Below are positions 15,985 to 23,683 of a DNA stretch of 64,000 nucleotides, in pieces. Every line of letters starts with the position of its first letter. The first letter of the stretch is position 1. The stretch is taken from positions 31,206 through 95,205 of the forward strand of contig NZ_JAHRCY010000030.1 of NCBI RefSeq assembly GCF_019083965.1, written 5' to 3'. The DNA is from Catellatospora tritici (GTDB lineage: Bacteria > Actinomycetota > Actinomycetes > Mycobacteriales > Micromonosporaceae). Position numbers and translations under genes: made by a program. The notes under the pieces are model-generated. The model had not been told where the DNA came from. It saw nothing but the letters and a program-made list of their open reading frames with translations, and did no database searches.

Positions 15985-16469
15985 CGGAGCGGATCGGGGA
16001 CCGGGCCACGTTCGCGATGGAGATCGGGGCGTACACGGGCGGGCTGCGCGTCGTCGACATCTGGGCGGGTGGCAAACGGCTGACAGTCGACGACAACTTC
16101 GCGTTCGTACCGGCGTTCCTGCGGCTGATCCGGCCTGACGCGGCGCGGGTGCGGTTGCGTGAACTGCCGCCCAGCCCGTTCCCGGGGCGTCCCGGGGAGG
16201 AGGTCTTCCGGCTGCTGGCAGCCGACGAGGAACAGCGCTACGAATACGGGTTCCTGCGCTGGGGCGAGACGGTGGACAACGTGTCCTGCGTCGCGTACCT
16301 GGACGGGGAGCTGGTGCTGGTCTTCAGCTTCTGGCGGCCGACGCATCCTGTTCCGGCGGACCGGGGCAGGATCTTCGTCGCGCGGATCGACCCGGACGAC
16401 TTCGCGGACACGGTCCAGCACGCGGCGTACGTGCTGGAGGTCCGCGAGCTGGGGGAACGGCGGTCGTAG
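15981..16469 (+). CDS. Hypothetical protein co-translated with the upstream gene
   Basis: A 162-residue soluble alpha/beta protein with no recognised family (MTERIGDRATFAMEIGAYTG at the start; YGFLRWGETVDNVSCVAYLD mid-protein). It begins at an ATG that overlaps the preceding stop codon, implying stoichiometric production and probably a complex. The conserved-looking core YLDGELVLVFSFWRP recalls immunity or chaperone-like small proteins, but no claim can be made. Confidence 0.75.
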   Translation: MTERIGDRATFAMEIGAYTGGLRVVDIWAGGKRLTVDDNFAFVPAFLRLIRPDAARVRLRELPPSPFPGRPGEEVFRLLAADEEQRYEYGFLRWGETVDNVSCVAYLDGELVLVFSFWRPTHPVPADRGRIFVARIDPDDFADTVQHAAYVLEVRELGERRS

Positions 16470-16485
16470 GGGTGGCCGGGAGTGG

Positions 16486-16788
16486 TCAGAGATCGATGAC
16501 TTCGACGGTCACGGAGGCGATGTCGCCCACGTCGAGGCGTTCGGACTTGCGGACCGCGCGTTTGACGGGGAGCACATAGCAGCCACGGGCGCCGTCCGGG
16601 AAGATCGAGGTCTGCCAGGTGGTGCGGCCGACGGTGACGCGTACCCGTAGCGAACCGAAGCCGTTGCGCCTGCCTTCGGACAGTTCGCGGATCTCGGTGG
16701 AACCGTCCTGCGGCAGGCTGACGAAGGTCCAGCTGTCATCCCGCCGGGCCTCCCACAGCCACAGTTCGGCGTCGAAGGTGAGTATCAC
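16486..16788 (-). CDS. DUF1905 domain protein
   Basis: A 100-residue beta-rich protein. It begins ILTFDAELWLWEARRDDSWTFVSLP and continues FGSLRVRVTVGRTTWQTSIFP and CYVLPVKRAVRKSERLDVGD, which is the full DUF1905 pattern. The domain is often fused to YdeI-like OmdA proteins; here it stands alone. The start is GTG 16788. It converges with the hypothetical pair upstream, with only 16 bp between stops. The function of the family is unknown. Confidence 0.88.
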   Translation of the reverse strand: MILTFDAELWLWEARRDDSWTFVSLPQDGSTEIRELSEGRRNGFGSLRVRVTVGRTTWQTSIFPDGARGCYVLPVKRAVRKSERLDVGDIASVTVEVIDL

Positions 16789-16907
16789 CGTGCCAGCATT
16801 CCACGCCGTACCGACGAACCGGCCCGTGCGCCCTGCTCAGCCCGGCCCTGCTCAGCCGGCCCCGCCGAAGGCGTGGTGCTGGCGGTGCAGGGCATCTGAC
16901 GGCGCGG

Positions 16908-16959
16908 TTAAGAAGGGTCCCTTCCTATACGCAAAGCGATAAGAAGGGGCCCTTCCTTT
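16908..16959. repeat. Double GGGCCC hairpin element, copy 1 (GH3 terminator)
   Basis: AAGAAGGGTCCCTTCCT, then a TATACGC/GCGATA mini-stem, then AAGAAGGGGCCCTTCCTT. It lies 6 bp past the stop of the minus-strand GH3 gene and can fold as a terminator. It belongs to a family with copies at 20041, 27742 and 37958. Confidence 0.8.
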
Positions 16960-16965
16960 CCCCGG

Positions 16966-19347
16966 TCAGGGGAGTGGAGTGGTGAGGGGGCGGGTGGCGT
17001 AGTCGGGACCGGCGGTGACGTGGTGCGGGCCGGGGGTCGGCTGCCAGCCGTCCTGCCAGGTCTGGAAGGCGCGCTCGGGTAGGGCGATGCGGACGGTCGC
17101 GGCCTGGCCGGGCTCGGCGGTGACCGGGGCGAAGCCCGCGAGGCGGCCGTCTACGTAAACCTGGACGGTCTCGCGGCCTGGGCGGGTGCCGGTGTTGCGT
17201 ACGGTCACCGCCGCCTCGCGGCCGTGGACGGTCAGCTGCTCGTACGCCCAGGTGGTGTAGCCGAGCCCGTGGCCGAACCACCAGCGCGGCGCCACCAGGG
17301 CGCCTGCCCAGGCGCGATAGCCGATGCGGTCGTCCTCGTCGTAGGTGAGCACCCCGTCGACCGGGGTGGTCGACAGGACGGGGCAGTCCTGCTCGCGGAC
17401 CGGCCAGGTGGTGGGCAGGCGGCCGCCCGGCTCGGCGGCGCCGGTGAGCACGTCGGCCAGCGCGTGCCCGGCCTCCTGCCCCGGGAACCAGGTCAGCAGG
17501 ACGGCGGCCACGTCGTCGGCCCACGGCAGCTCGACCGGCGATCCGGCGTTGACCACCACGATGGTGTTCGGGTTGGCCGCGGCGACCCGGGCGACCAGTT
17601 CGTCCTGGCGGCCGGGCAGGGCCAGGCAGGTGCGGTCGAACCCTTCGGACTCGACCTGTTCGGTGGTGCCCACGACGACGATCGCGACGTCGGCCTCGGC
17701 GGCGGTGCGGACGGCCTCCGCCAGCAGCGCGTCGGCCGAGGCGACCGGCTCGCCGAATCCGAGCGTCAGTGCGATCAGCGCGAATCCTTCGGAGAGCAGG
17801 ACCTGCTGGCGCAGCGTCACGTCCACGGGTACGCCCGCGGCCAGCTCGATCGGGCAGCGGCGGTCCGGCGGGGCGAGGAAGGCGGCGCCCGGGTCGTTCG
17901 AGTCGGGCAGCAGCACGCCGTCGAAGACGGTCTGGTCGGCGGCGGTGAGGGTGAACTGGCCGACGCCGCGGATGCCGAGTTCGTGCTCGCCGGCGGCGGT
18001 GGGGGTGAGCCGGCCGGTGATCTCGACGGTGGCCAGCTCGTCGCGGGTGACGCCGGGCGGCAGTTCCATCCACAGGCCCTGGCCGCTGCCCAGCGGGGTG
18101 GTGTGCAGGACGGTGCCGGACGCGTCGCGGAAGGTGGCGGTGAGGGCGGTCCACTGCGGACCGGCCGCGGCGGGCAGCTTGGTGCGCGGGTCGGCGCCGG
18201 TCGCGTACTCGACCTTCAGCCCGGCCGCGACCAGACCGTCCAGCGGGGACACGACGTGGTGCGGGAAGACGTGGGCGCTGCCGCCGCCGAGGATGCGGGC
18301 GTCGCGGGCCAGCGCGCCGATGAGCGCCACGGTCCCGGGTCTGGGGTCGAGCGGGAGCAGGCCGTTCGGGTTGGTGGCGAGCACGAAGGAGCGGGCCGCG
18401 AGTTCGCGGGCCAGCGCGTCGCCGTCGACCGGTGCGGGCCGGTCGGCGGCGGGAACCGCCGGGGGTACGCCGTCCAGCGCGCCGACCCGCGCCGCCAGGC
18501 GCAGCACGCGTCGTACCTGGTCGTCGACGAGTTCGGGGTCGACGGCGCCGGCGCGGACCGCGTCGGCCAGGCGCTGCCCCCAGGGGCTGCCGATTCCCGG
18601 CATCGCGACGTCCAGGCCGCCGGTGACGGTGGCAACGGTGTCGCGGGCGGCGGTCCAGTCGGAGACGATGAAGCCGTCGAAGCCCCACTCGCCCTTGAGC
18701 ACGTCGCGCTGCAGCGGCGCGTGCTCGGTCATGGTCGTGCCGTTGACCTTGTTGTACGCCGCCATCACACCCCACGCGCCCGCCGCCACGATCGTCTCGA
18801 ACGGGGCCAGGTACAGCTCGCGCAGCGCCTTCTCGCTCACCTGGTTGTCGACGGTGAACCGCTCGGTCTCGGCGTCGTTGGCCACGAAGTGCTTCACCGT
18901 GGTGGCGACGCTGTGCTCCTGCACCCCGCGCACATAGCCCGCGCCGATGGCCCCGGTGAGCAGCGGATCCTCCGAGTACGCCTCGAAGTGGCGGCCGCCC
19001 AGGGGGCTGCGGTGCAGGTTGACCGTGGGCGCGAGCAGCACGTGCACGCCCTTGCGCCGGGCCTCCTGGCCGAGCAGGTTGCCCGCGCGGCGGGCCAGTT
19101 CCGGGTCCCAGGTGGCGGCCAGCGCGGTGGGGCTGGGTAGCGCGATCGACGGGTCGGCGGCGCTCCACTGGGTGCCGCGTACGCCGATGGGGCCGTCGCT
19201 CATCACGATCGAGGCCAGCCCGATCTCGGGTACGGCGGGCAGCGACCACATGTCCTGCCCGGACAGGATGCTGACTTTGGTGTCGAGGTCGAGGGCGCCC
19301 AGGGCGGTCTCGACCGCCGCCTCATGCTCGGTACGCAGCGCTGACAT
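16966..19347 (-). CDS. GH3 beta-glycosidase with inserted PA14 domain
   Basis: A 793-residue cytoplasmic exo-glycosidase (no signal peptide). The GH3 barrel holds SDGPIGVRG, VNLHRSPLGGRHFEAYSEDP, the KHF signature (VKHFVANDAE) and nucleophile D230 in FIVSDWTA. A PA14 insertion (about 390-530; MELPPGVTRDELATVEITG, LGIRGVGQFTL) interrupts the second domain, as in many BglA/KmBgl-type beta-glucosidases. The C-terminal fibronectin-like domain is present. Substrates are probably beta-gluco- or xylo-oligosaccharides. ATG 19347 is used; 19356 is an alternative. It is divergent from the TetR gene across a perfect 22-bp palindrome. Confidence 0.93.
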   Translation of the reverse strand: MSALRTEHEAAVETALGALDLDTKVSILSGQDMWSLPAVPEIGLASIVMSDGPIGVRGTQWSAADPSIALPSPTALAATWDPELARRAGNLLGQEARRKGVHVLLAPTVNLHRSPLGGRHFEAYSEDPLLTGAIGAGYVRGVQEHSVATTVKHFVANDAETERFTVDNQVSEKALRELYLAPFETIVAAGAWGVMAAYNKVNGTTMTEHAPLQRDVLKGEWGFDGFIVSDWTAARDTVATVTGGLDVAMPGIGSPWGQRLADAVRAGAVDPELVDDQVRRVLRLAARVGALDGVPPAVPAADRPAPVDGDALARELAARSFVLATNPNGLLPLDPRPGTVALIGALARDARILGGGSAHVFPHHVVSPLDGLVAAGLKVEYATGADPRTKLPAAAGPQWTALTATFRDASGTVLHTTPLGSGQGLWMELPPGVTRDELATVEITGRLTPTAAGEHELGIRGVGQFTLTAADQTVFDGVLLPDSNDPGAAFLAPPDRRCPIELAAGVPVDVTLRQQVLLSEGFALIALTLGFGEPVASADALLAEAVRTAAEADVAIVVVGTTEQVESEGFDRTCLALPGRQDELVARVAAANPNTIVVVNAGSPVELPWADDVAAVLLTWFPGQEAGHALADVLTGAAEPGGRLPTTWPVREQDCPVLSTTPVDGVLTYDEDDRIGYRAWAGALVAPRWWFGHGLGYTTWAYEQLTVHGREAAVTVRNTGTRPGRETVQVYVDGRLAGFAPVTAEPGQAATVRIALPERAFQTWQDGWQPTPGPHHVTAGPDYATRPLTTPLP

Positions 19348-19364
19348 GCCCGCCATCCTGCCCC

Positions 19365-19386
19365 ACCTACCGAGCGCTCGGTAGGT
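19365..19386. promoter_or_regulatory. TetR-type operator between GH3 and tetR
   Basis: Perfect 22-bp palindrome with core CCTACCGAGCGCTCGGTAGG. It is 17 bp from the GH3 ATG and 44 bp from the tetR ATG. The CGAGCGCTCG centre is typical of TetR/AcrR sites. Binding here would repress both genes. Confidence 0.85.
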
Positions 19387-19430
19387 ACCGTTATCTTCCC
19401 GTGATCTGATACCCCGATATGCTCCGGTCC

Positions 19431-19997
19431 ATGGCACACCCGCGGCGACGAGTCCCGCCCGAGCAGCGCCGGTCGGAGATCCTCGCCGCTGCCCTGGCGG
19501 TCTTCGCCGAGCGCGGCTACCGGGGCGCGTCCCTGGCCGCCGTCGCCGAGCGGGTCGGGCTGACCCAGCAGGGCCTGCTGCACTACTTCCCCAGCAAGGA
19601 CGCGCTGCTGGCCGAGGTGCTACGGCTGCGCGACGAGATCGACCAGCGCACCTTCACCGACGACTGCGGCCTGGACGTGATGGAGCGGGTGGTCGCCCAC
19701 AACGCGACCCGGCCGGGTCTGGTGCAGTCGTTCACGGTGCTCGCCGCCGACAGCGTCACCGACGAGCATCCGGCCAGGCCGTTCTTCACCGAGCGCTACC
19801 GTGCGGTCCGGGCGGTCATGGCCGAGGCGATACGCCGCGATCTCGGCGACGACCTGCCGCCCGGACTCACCCACGAGCAGGCCGGGGCGCTGCTCGTGGC
19901 GGTGATGGACGGGCTGCAGCTGCAGTGGCTGCTCGACCCGGACGAGGTTCGGATGACCGAAACGTTCCGCGCCTTCGTCACCCTGCTGCGCCGCTGA
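19431..19997 (+). CDS. TetR-family regulator of the GH3 gene
   Basis: A 188-residue repressor. The N-terminal HTH is RRSEILAAALAVFAERGYRG, then SLAAVAERVGLTQQGLLHYFPSKDALL. The C-terminal half is a helical ligand and dimerisation domain, with a motif (PARPFFTERYRAVRAVMAEAI) common in regulators beside glycosidases. ATG 19431 is chosen; an ATG at 19419 is possible. It is adjacent to and divergent from GH3 across a 22-bp palindrome, so the inducer is probably a sugar or glycoside. Confidence 0.92.
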   Translation: MAHPRRRVPPEQRRSEILAAALAVFAERGYRGASLAAVAERVGLTQQGLLHYFPSKDALLAEVLRLRDEIDQRTFTDDCGLDVMERVVAHNATRPGLVQSFTVLAADSVTDEHPARPFFTERYRAVRAVMAEAIRRDLGDDLPPGLTHEQAGALLVAVMDGLQLQWLLDPDEVRMTETFRAFVTLLRR

Positions 19998-20040
19998 TCC
20001 GCGCTGAGCCGCCACGCGGCCGCCGCGAGGGCTGGGACGT

Positions 20041-20088
20041 TGGGAAGGGCACCTTATACATCGCAAAGCGATAAGAAGGTGCCTTCAC
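20041..20088. repeat. Double hairpin element, copy 2 (convergent terminator)
   Basis: GAAGGGCACCTTAT, a CATCGC-AAA-GCGATA stem, then AAGAAGGTGCCTTC. It has the same layout as the 16908 element, but the GGGCCC cores have changed together to compensate (GGCACC with GGTGCC). It lies between the convergent tetR and DUF1254 genes. Confidence 0.75.
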
Positions 20089-20096
20089 TCTGGGCG

Positions 20097-21500
20097 TCAG
20101 GCGCGGGTCAGGTCGCCCGGTTTCCAGGTGCCGTCGAAGGCGGCCGGTTCCGGTCCGTAGATGCGCAGGTACGAGAACCAGCCGCGGCCCGGGACGGTCT
20201 GGATCCAGTGGGTGTCGGCGTTCTCGGCGGGCGGGGTCGGCCCGAAGTGGAGCACGACCGGCTCGGCGCCGGTGACGCCGCGCAGCTCGACCAGGGACCG
20301 CAGCGCGGCCCGCTGCTGGGCGCTGCGCACCTGCGAGCGCGTCTGCGCGTCGTACGCGGTGACCGACCAGAACAGGTTGGCGGGCACCGGCTGCGGCACC
20401 TGCAGCGTGTAGTTCAGCCCGCCGTCGAGGAAGGTTCCGGTGGCGTCGCGGACGCCCAGCCAGTACAGCGAGCCGCCGCCGACCCTGCGGCGGAACATGG
20501 CCGGTGAGGCCACGATCGCCTGGGCGAACCAGCGGTCGCGCGCCTCCAGGTCGAGCCCGACCGGGGTCTGGAAGTCGGCGTCGTCGGGCACCAGGCCGAC
20601 CCACTCCCAGCGCCGGTCCGGCCAGGCGATGCGGTCGCGCCGGGCGCTGGCGAACGCGGAGACGAGCAGCTGGTCGCGGCCGATCCGGGCGGCGCGGGAC
20701 AGGATGGAGGTCATCCGCTGGTCGGGGGTGAACGGCTGCCCCTTGATGATCCCGAGGGTGGTGAGCAGGCCGTACATGTCGCGCTGCCGGTCGAGGACGG
20801 GTTCGGCATCCAGCACGCGGTGCAGGACCTGCCAGAACTCGAAGTTGTCCTCCCAGCGCAGGCAGGTGAAGTCGAGGTCCCGGTCGGTGGTGTCGATGAT
20901 CTCCAGGGCCCGGTCGGGGTGGCTGAGCGGATACACCTTGACCCGGCGCAGCTCGTCCAGCGCCCGGCCCAGGTTGCCGTCCAGCGGCAGCGCGCGTACC
21001 GCGAGCAGGGCGCGGTAGGTCTCCGCCCGTCCCACGTGGTGTCCGGCCGGAATCTCGCCGGTGTGGCCGGGCGGCAGGATCACGTGCTTGCCGCCCTTGC
21101 CCTCGTCCGGGCCGGGGATGCCCAGGTCGGCGACCCAGCGTTGGTGGTGGTCGTCGACGAGCCCGATGAAGGGCCCCGGCGGCAGTTCGATCACCATCGG
21201 GCCGCCGGACAGGTCGAGCGCGGCCGAGCCGTACGGGGTGTCGGAGTTCAGCGTGAAGCCGACCTGTCGGGGAGCGGTCGCCATGATGCCCATGCTGCGG
21301 CCGTCCTCGAGGCCGAGCTCCCGGTTGCCGTTGATGATGCCCTCGGCCGACACGGTCGGATACCAGAAACGGTATGCGGTCACGGCCCGAGCCAGGTCGG
21401 CGTCGTCGCGGATCCGCGCCACCGCCGCGTCGACCGGGTAGCCGTGTTCGAACCGGTATGCCTCCGGCGCGTCCGCGGAGCGGGGCAGGGTGCTCGTCAT
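20097..21500 (-). CDS. DUF1254/DUF1214 domain protein
   Basis: A 467-residue soluble protein. The N-terminal DUF1254 part holds FWYPTVSAEGI, LNSDTPYGSAALDLSGGPMVIELPPG and the HHQRW segment. The C-terminal DUF1214 part holds NLFWSVTAYDAQTRSQV and HWIQTVPGRGWFSYLRIYGP. GGAGGAGC lies 6 nt before ATG 21500. Such proteins are widespread in bacteria and of unknown biochemical function. No signal peptide is present, unlike many family members. It is monocistronic and ends at a repeat-type terminator. Confidence 0.9.
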   Translation of the reverse strand: MTSTLPRSADAPEAYRFEHGYPVDAAVARIRDDADLARAVTAYRFWYPTVSAEGIINGNRELGLEDGRSMGIMATAPRQVGFTLNSDTPYGSAALDLSGGPMVIELPPGPFIGLVDDHHQRWVADLGIPGPDEGKGGKHVILPPGHTGEIPAGHHVGRAETYRALLAVRALPLDGNLGRALDELRRVKVYPLSHPDRALEIIDTTDRDLDFTCLRWEDNFEFWQVLHRVLDAEPVLDRQRDMYGLLTTLGIIKGQPFTPDQRMTSILSRAARIGRDQLLVSAFASARRDRIAWPDRRWEWVGLVPDDADFQTPVGLDLEARDRWFAQAIVASPAMFRRRVGGGSLYWLGVRDATGTFLDGGLNYTLQVPQPVPANLFWSVTAYDAQTRSQVRSAQQRAALRSLVELRGVTGAEPVVLHFGPTPPAENADTHWIQTVPGRGWFSYLRIYGPEPAAFDGTWKPGDLTRA

Positions 21501-21666
21501 CGCTGCTCCTCCTGGCCACATCGACTCCGCCGGGCGCTCGCCTGCGCCAGGCCGGTGACTACCTCTCTGTGCCGAGGCTAGGTGCGAACAGCGACAATCA
21601 TGCCCTGTTCGCATAAATCACCCATCGGCCTAGGACGCTCCAGGCGTGCTCGGCGGGGAGGACGCA

Positions 21667-21692
21667 TGTTTTCGAACATGTGTTCGAAAACA
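21667..21692. promoter_or_regulatory. LexA (SOS) box within a longer palindrome
   Basis: TCGAACATGTGTTCGA at 21672-21687 is an exact match to the actinobacterial LexA consensus TCGAAC-N4-GTTCGA. The symmetry extends to 12-bp arms (TGTTTTCGAACA with TGTTCGAAAACA). It lies 140-165 bp upstream of the asparagine synthetase ATG and is the only such site I saw in the window. Confidence 0.75.
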
Positions 21693-21725
21693 CCCCAACA
21701 AGATATGGGGAGGTGGAAGGAGGTA

Positions 21726-21776
21726 ATGCATCGATGGGTAGCTATCGAAGTATCAGACATCTCCGGAAATGAGTGA
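21726..21776 (+). CDS. Possible leader peptide ORFs upstream of asparagine synthetase
   Basis: GGAAGGAGGTA leads into ATG 21726, which opens a 16-codon ORF (MHRWVAIEVSDISGNE). A second ATG at 21734, 10 nt after GGAGG and so better spaced, opens a 12-codon ORF (MGSYRSIRHLRK) ending at 21772. A hairpin begins inside both. No lasso or other RiPP maturation genes accompany it. It may be a translational leader or a chance ORF. Confidence 0.3.
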   Translation: MHRWVAIEVSDISGNE

Positions 21777-21785
21777 ATGTCTGAT
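21752..21785 (+). promoter_or_regulatory. Hairpin overlapping the leader ORF
   Basis: ATCAGACAT (21752-21760) pairs perfectly with ATGTCTGAT (21777-21785) across 16 nt that contain the stop codons of both short ORFs. A ribosome translating the leader would open it, as in attenuation systems. Confidence 0.4.
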
Positions 21786-21831
21786 CGACTTCCCTCACTA
21801 GAGTCACTCCCCTTGACCTTCGGAGGGGAAG

Positions 21832-23643
21832 ATGTGCGGGATCACCGGACTGGTCGCCTGGTGGCAAGGCCAGGCCCGGAACAGGCTGGTCATCGATGCG
21901 ATGACCGAGACACAGCATCATCGCGGCCCGGACGACGCGGGCGTATGGGTGAACGATCACGTCGCGTTCGGACACACCCGATTGGCGATCATCGACCGGG
22001 CCGGCGGCGCCCAGCCGATGGTCGTGCGGCGCCCTGGCAGCGGCGAGGTCGCCATCACGTTCAGCGGCGAGGTCTACAACCACTTCCAGCTGCGCGAGCA
22101 GCTCACCGCCGCCGGGCACCGGTTCGTCGGCAGCAGCGACACCGAGGTCGTGCTGCGGGCGTACCTGCACTGGGGTGAGGACTTCGTGCACCACCTGCGC
22201 GGGATCTACGCGTTCGGGCTGTGGGACTGCGACCTGGAGCTGCTGCTGCTCGTACGCGACCGGCTCGGCGTCAAACCCCTGTACGTCGCCCGGACCCCCA
22301 CCGACCTGGTCTTCGGATCGGAGCTGAAGGCGCTGCTGGCCCACCCGGACCTCACCGCCGAGGTCGACGAGGAAGGGCTGGGCGAGCTGCTGGGGCTGGT
22401 GCCGATGACCTCGCCCGGTCACGCGGTGCTGCGCGGTTTCGAGGAGGTGCCGCCCGCGACCGTGCTGCGCCTCGACCGCGACGGGTTGACTCGGCACCGG
22501 TACTGGCGGCTGGAGAGCCACCCGCACCTCGACGATCGCGACACCACCGTCCGCCGGGTCCGTGACCTGCTGGAACGGGCCGTGATCGAGCAGGCGGCGG
22601 CCGACGTTCCGGTCGGCGCGCTGCTGTCGGGCGGGCTGGACAGCTCGGCCGTGGTGGCGCTGGCCGCCGGGACGACCACCGAACCGCTGCTCACCTTCGA
22701 CATCGACCACGGCACCGCCGCCGCGCACGCCGCCAGTTCGTTCCACCGCAGCCACGACCATCCGTACGCGCTGGCCGTGGCCCGGCACACCGCCTCGGAG
22801 CACCGCACCGTGCAGGTCGGCACGGGCGACCTGCTGCGGGCGCACGAGGCGACGCTCGCCTCGATGGACCTGCCCAGCCTGACCACGATCAACGCGTCGC
22901 TGTCGCACCTGTTCGGGCGGATCAGCCCGCACCGACGGGTGGTGCTGTCCGGCGAGGGCGCCGACGAACTGTTCGCCGGCTACCGCTGGCACGACGCGGC
23001 GGCGGCCCCGCGCGGCACGTTCCCGTGGTCGGCCACGTACCAGCCGCTGGTGGCGGTGCTGCGGCGGGAGACGCTGCGGCAGGTGCGGCCGGTCCGATAC
23101 GCCCGGCAACGCTGCCTGGCCGCGCTGGAGCAGATGCCGGCGCTGGACGGCGAGATCGGGCTCAGTCGCAGGCTGCGCGAGATCCGGTGGCTGACCATCG
23201 TGTTCTACCTGGCGTTCCTGCTGCGCCGGGCGGACCGGCTGGCGATGGCGCACGGGGTCGAGGTGCGGGTGCCGTTCCTGGACCACCGGCTGGTGCAGTA
23301 CACCTGGAACATCGGCGGTGGGTGGCAGCGGGCCCGGGGGTTGGAGAAGGGGCTGCTGCGGGAGGCGGTGGACGGGCTGCTGCCCGACCAGGTCACCTGG
23401 CGGCCCAAGTCGGGCTATCCGGCGAGCCTGACCTCGGCGTACCAGGACGCGCTCTGGGAAAGAGCCCGGGACCTGGTCGCCGACCCGGGTGCGCCGGTGC
23501 TGCGGCTGGTCTCGGCGCGGCGGCTGAAGGCGCTGCTGGACGTGCACCACGGGCACCTGGACGACTGGACCGCGACCCAGCACGTCGCGTACATCCTGGA
23601 GCTCGACGCCTGGCTGCGCCGCTACTCGGTACGCATCAGATGA
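21832..23643 (+). CDS. asnB: Glutamine-hydrolysing asparagine synthetase-type amidotransferase
   Basis: A 603-residue enzyme with an N-terminal class II glutaminase (Cys2 in MCGITGLVAWW; RGPDD at 31-35; FSGEVYNH at 77-84) and a C-terminal synthetase (SGGLDSS ATP loop at 266-272; SGEGADELFAGYRWH; EVRVPFLDHRLV). All core residues of AsnB are present. It would convert Asp, Gln and ATP to Asn, but related enzymes amidate peptides or natural products. GGAGGGGAAG directly precedes the ATG. It is monocistronic with an SOS-type box upstream. The housekeeping Asn role is the default; the control region is unusual for it. Confidence 0.9.
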   Translation: MCGITGLVAWWQGQARNRLVIDAMTETQHHRGPDDAGVWVNDHVAFGHTRLAIIDRAGGAQPMVVRRPGSGEVAITFSGEVYNHFQLREQLTAAGHRFVGSSDTEVVLRAYLHWGEDFVHHLRGIYAFGLWDCDLELLLLVRDRLGVKPLYVARTPTDLVFGSELKALLAHPDLTAEVDEEGLGELLGLVPMTSPGHAVLRGFEEVPPATVLRLDRDGLTRHRYWRLESHPHLDDRDTTVRRVRDLLERAVIEQAAADVPVGALLSGGLDSSAVVALAAGTTTEPLLTFDIDHGTAAAHAASSFHRSHDHPYALAVARHTASEHRTVQVGTGDLLRAHEATLASMDLPSLTTINASLSHLFGRISPHRRVVLSGEGADELFAGYRWHDAAAAPRGTFPWSATYQPLVAVLRRETLRQVRPVRYARQRCLAALEQMPALDGEIGLSRRLREIRWLTIVFYLAFLLRRADRLAMAHGVEVRVPFLDHRLVQYTWNIGGGWQRARGLEKGLLREAVDGLLPDQVTWRPKSGYPASLTSAYQDALWERARDLVADPGAPVLRLVSARRLKALLDVHHGHLDDWTATQHVAYILELDAWLRRYSVRIR

Positions 23644-23645
23644 AC

Positions 23646-23673
23646 GCCCCGGGCGGATTCGTCCGCCCGGGGC
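23646..23673. terminator. Bidirectional terminator
   Basis: Perfect 12-bp stem GCCCCGGGCGGA / TCCGCCCGGGGC with TTCG tetraloop between the convergent asparagine synthetase and lipoprotein genes. Confidence 0.88.
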
Positions 23674-23683
23674 AGTCCCCGTG

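Larger units (their letters stand above)
21501..21831. other. 331-bp regulatory gap upstream of the asparagine synthetase gene
   Basis: No full-size gene. It holds a perfect LexA-type box, two overlapping leader-peptide-sized ORFs with one strong Shine-Dalgarno, and a 9-bp hairpin, all upstream of the asparagine synthetase start. Confidence 0.7.

Noticed and set aside
21777..22178. 133-codon plus-strand frame beginning MSDRLPSLESLP just before asparagine synthetase.
   Set aside because: It overlaps the AsnB start in another frame, has no ribosome site of its own and turns into Arg-rich shadow sequence.
21726..23643. Lasso-peptide or other RiPP cluster (short ORF plus asparagine synthetase homologue).
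   Set aside because: No transglutaminase-like B protein, RRE protein or transporter is adjacent, and neither short ORF has a leader/core pattern. The enzyme looks like a complete AsnB.
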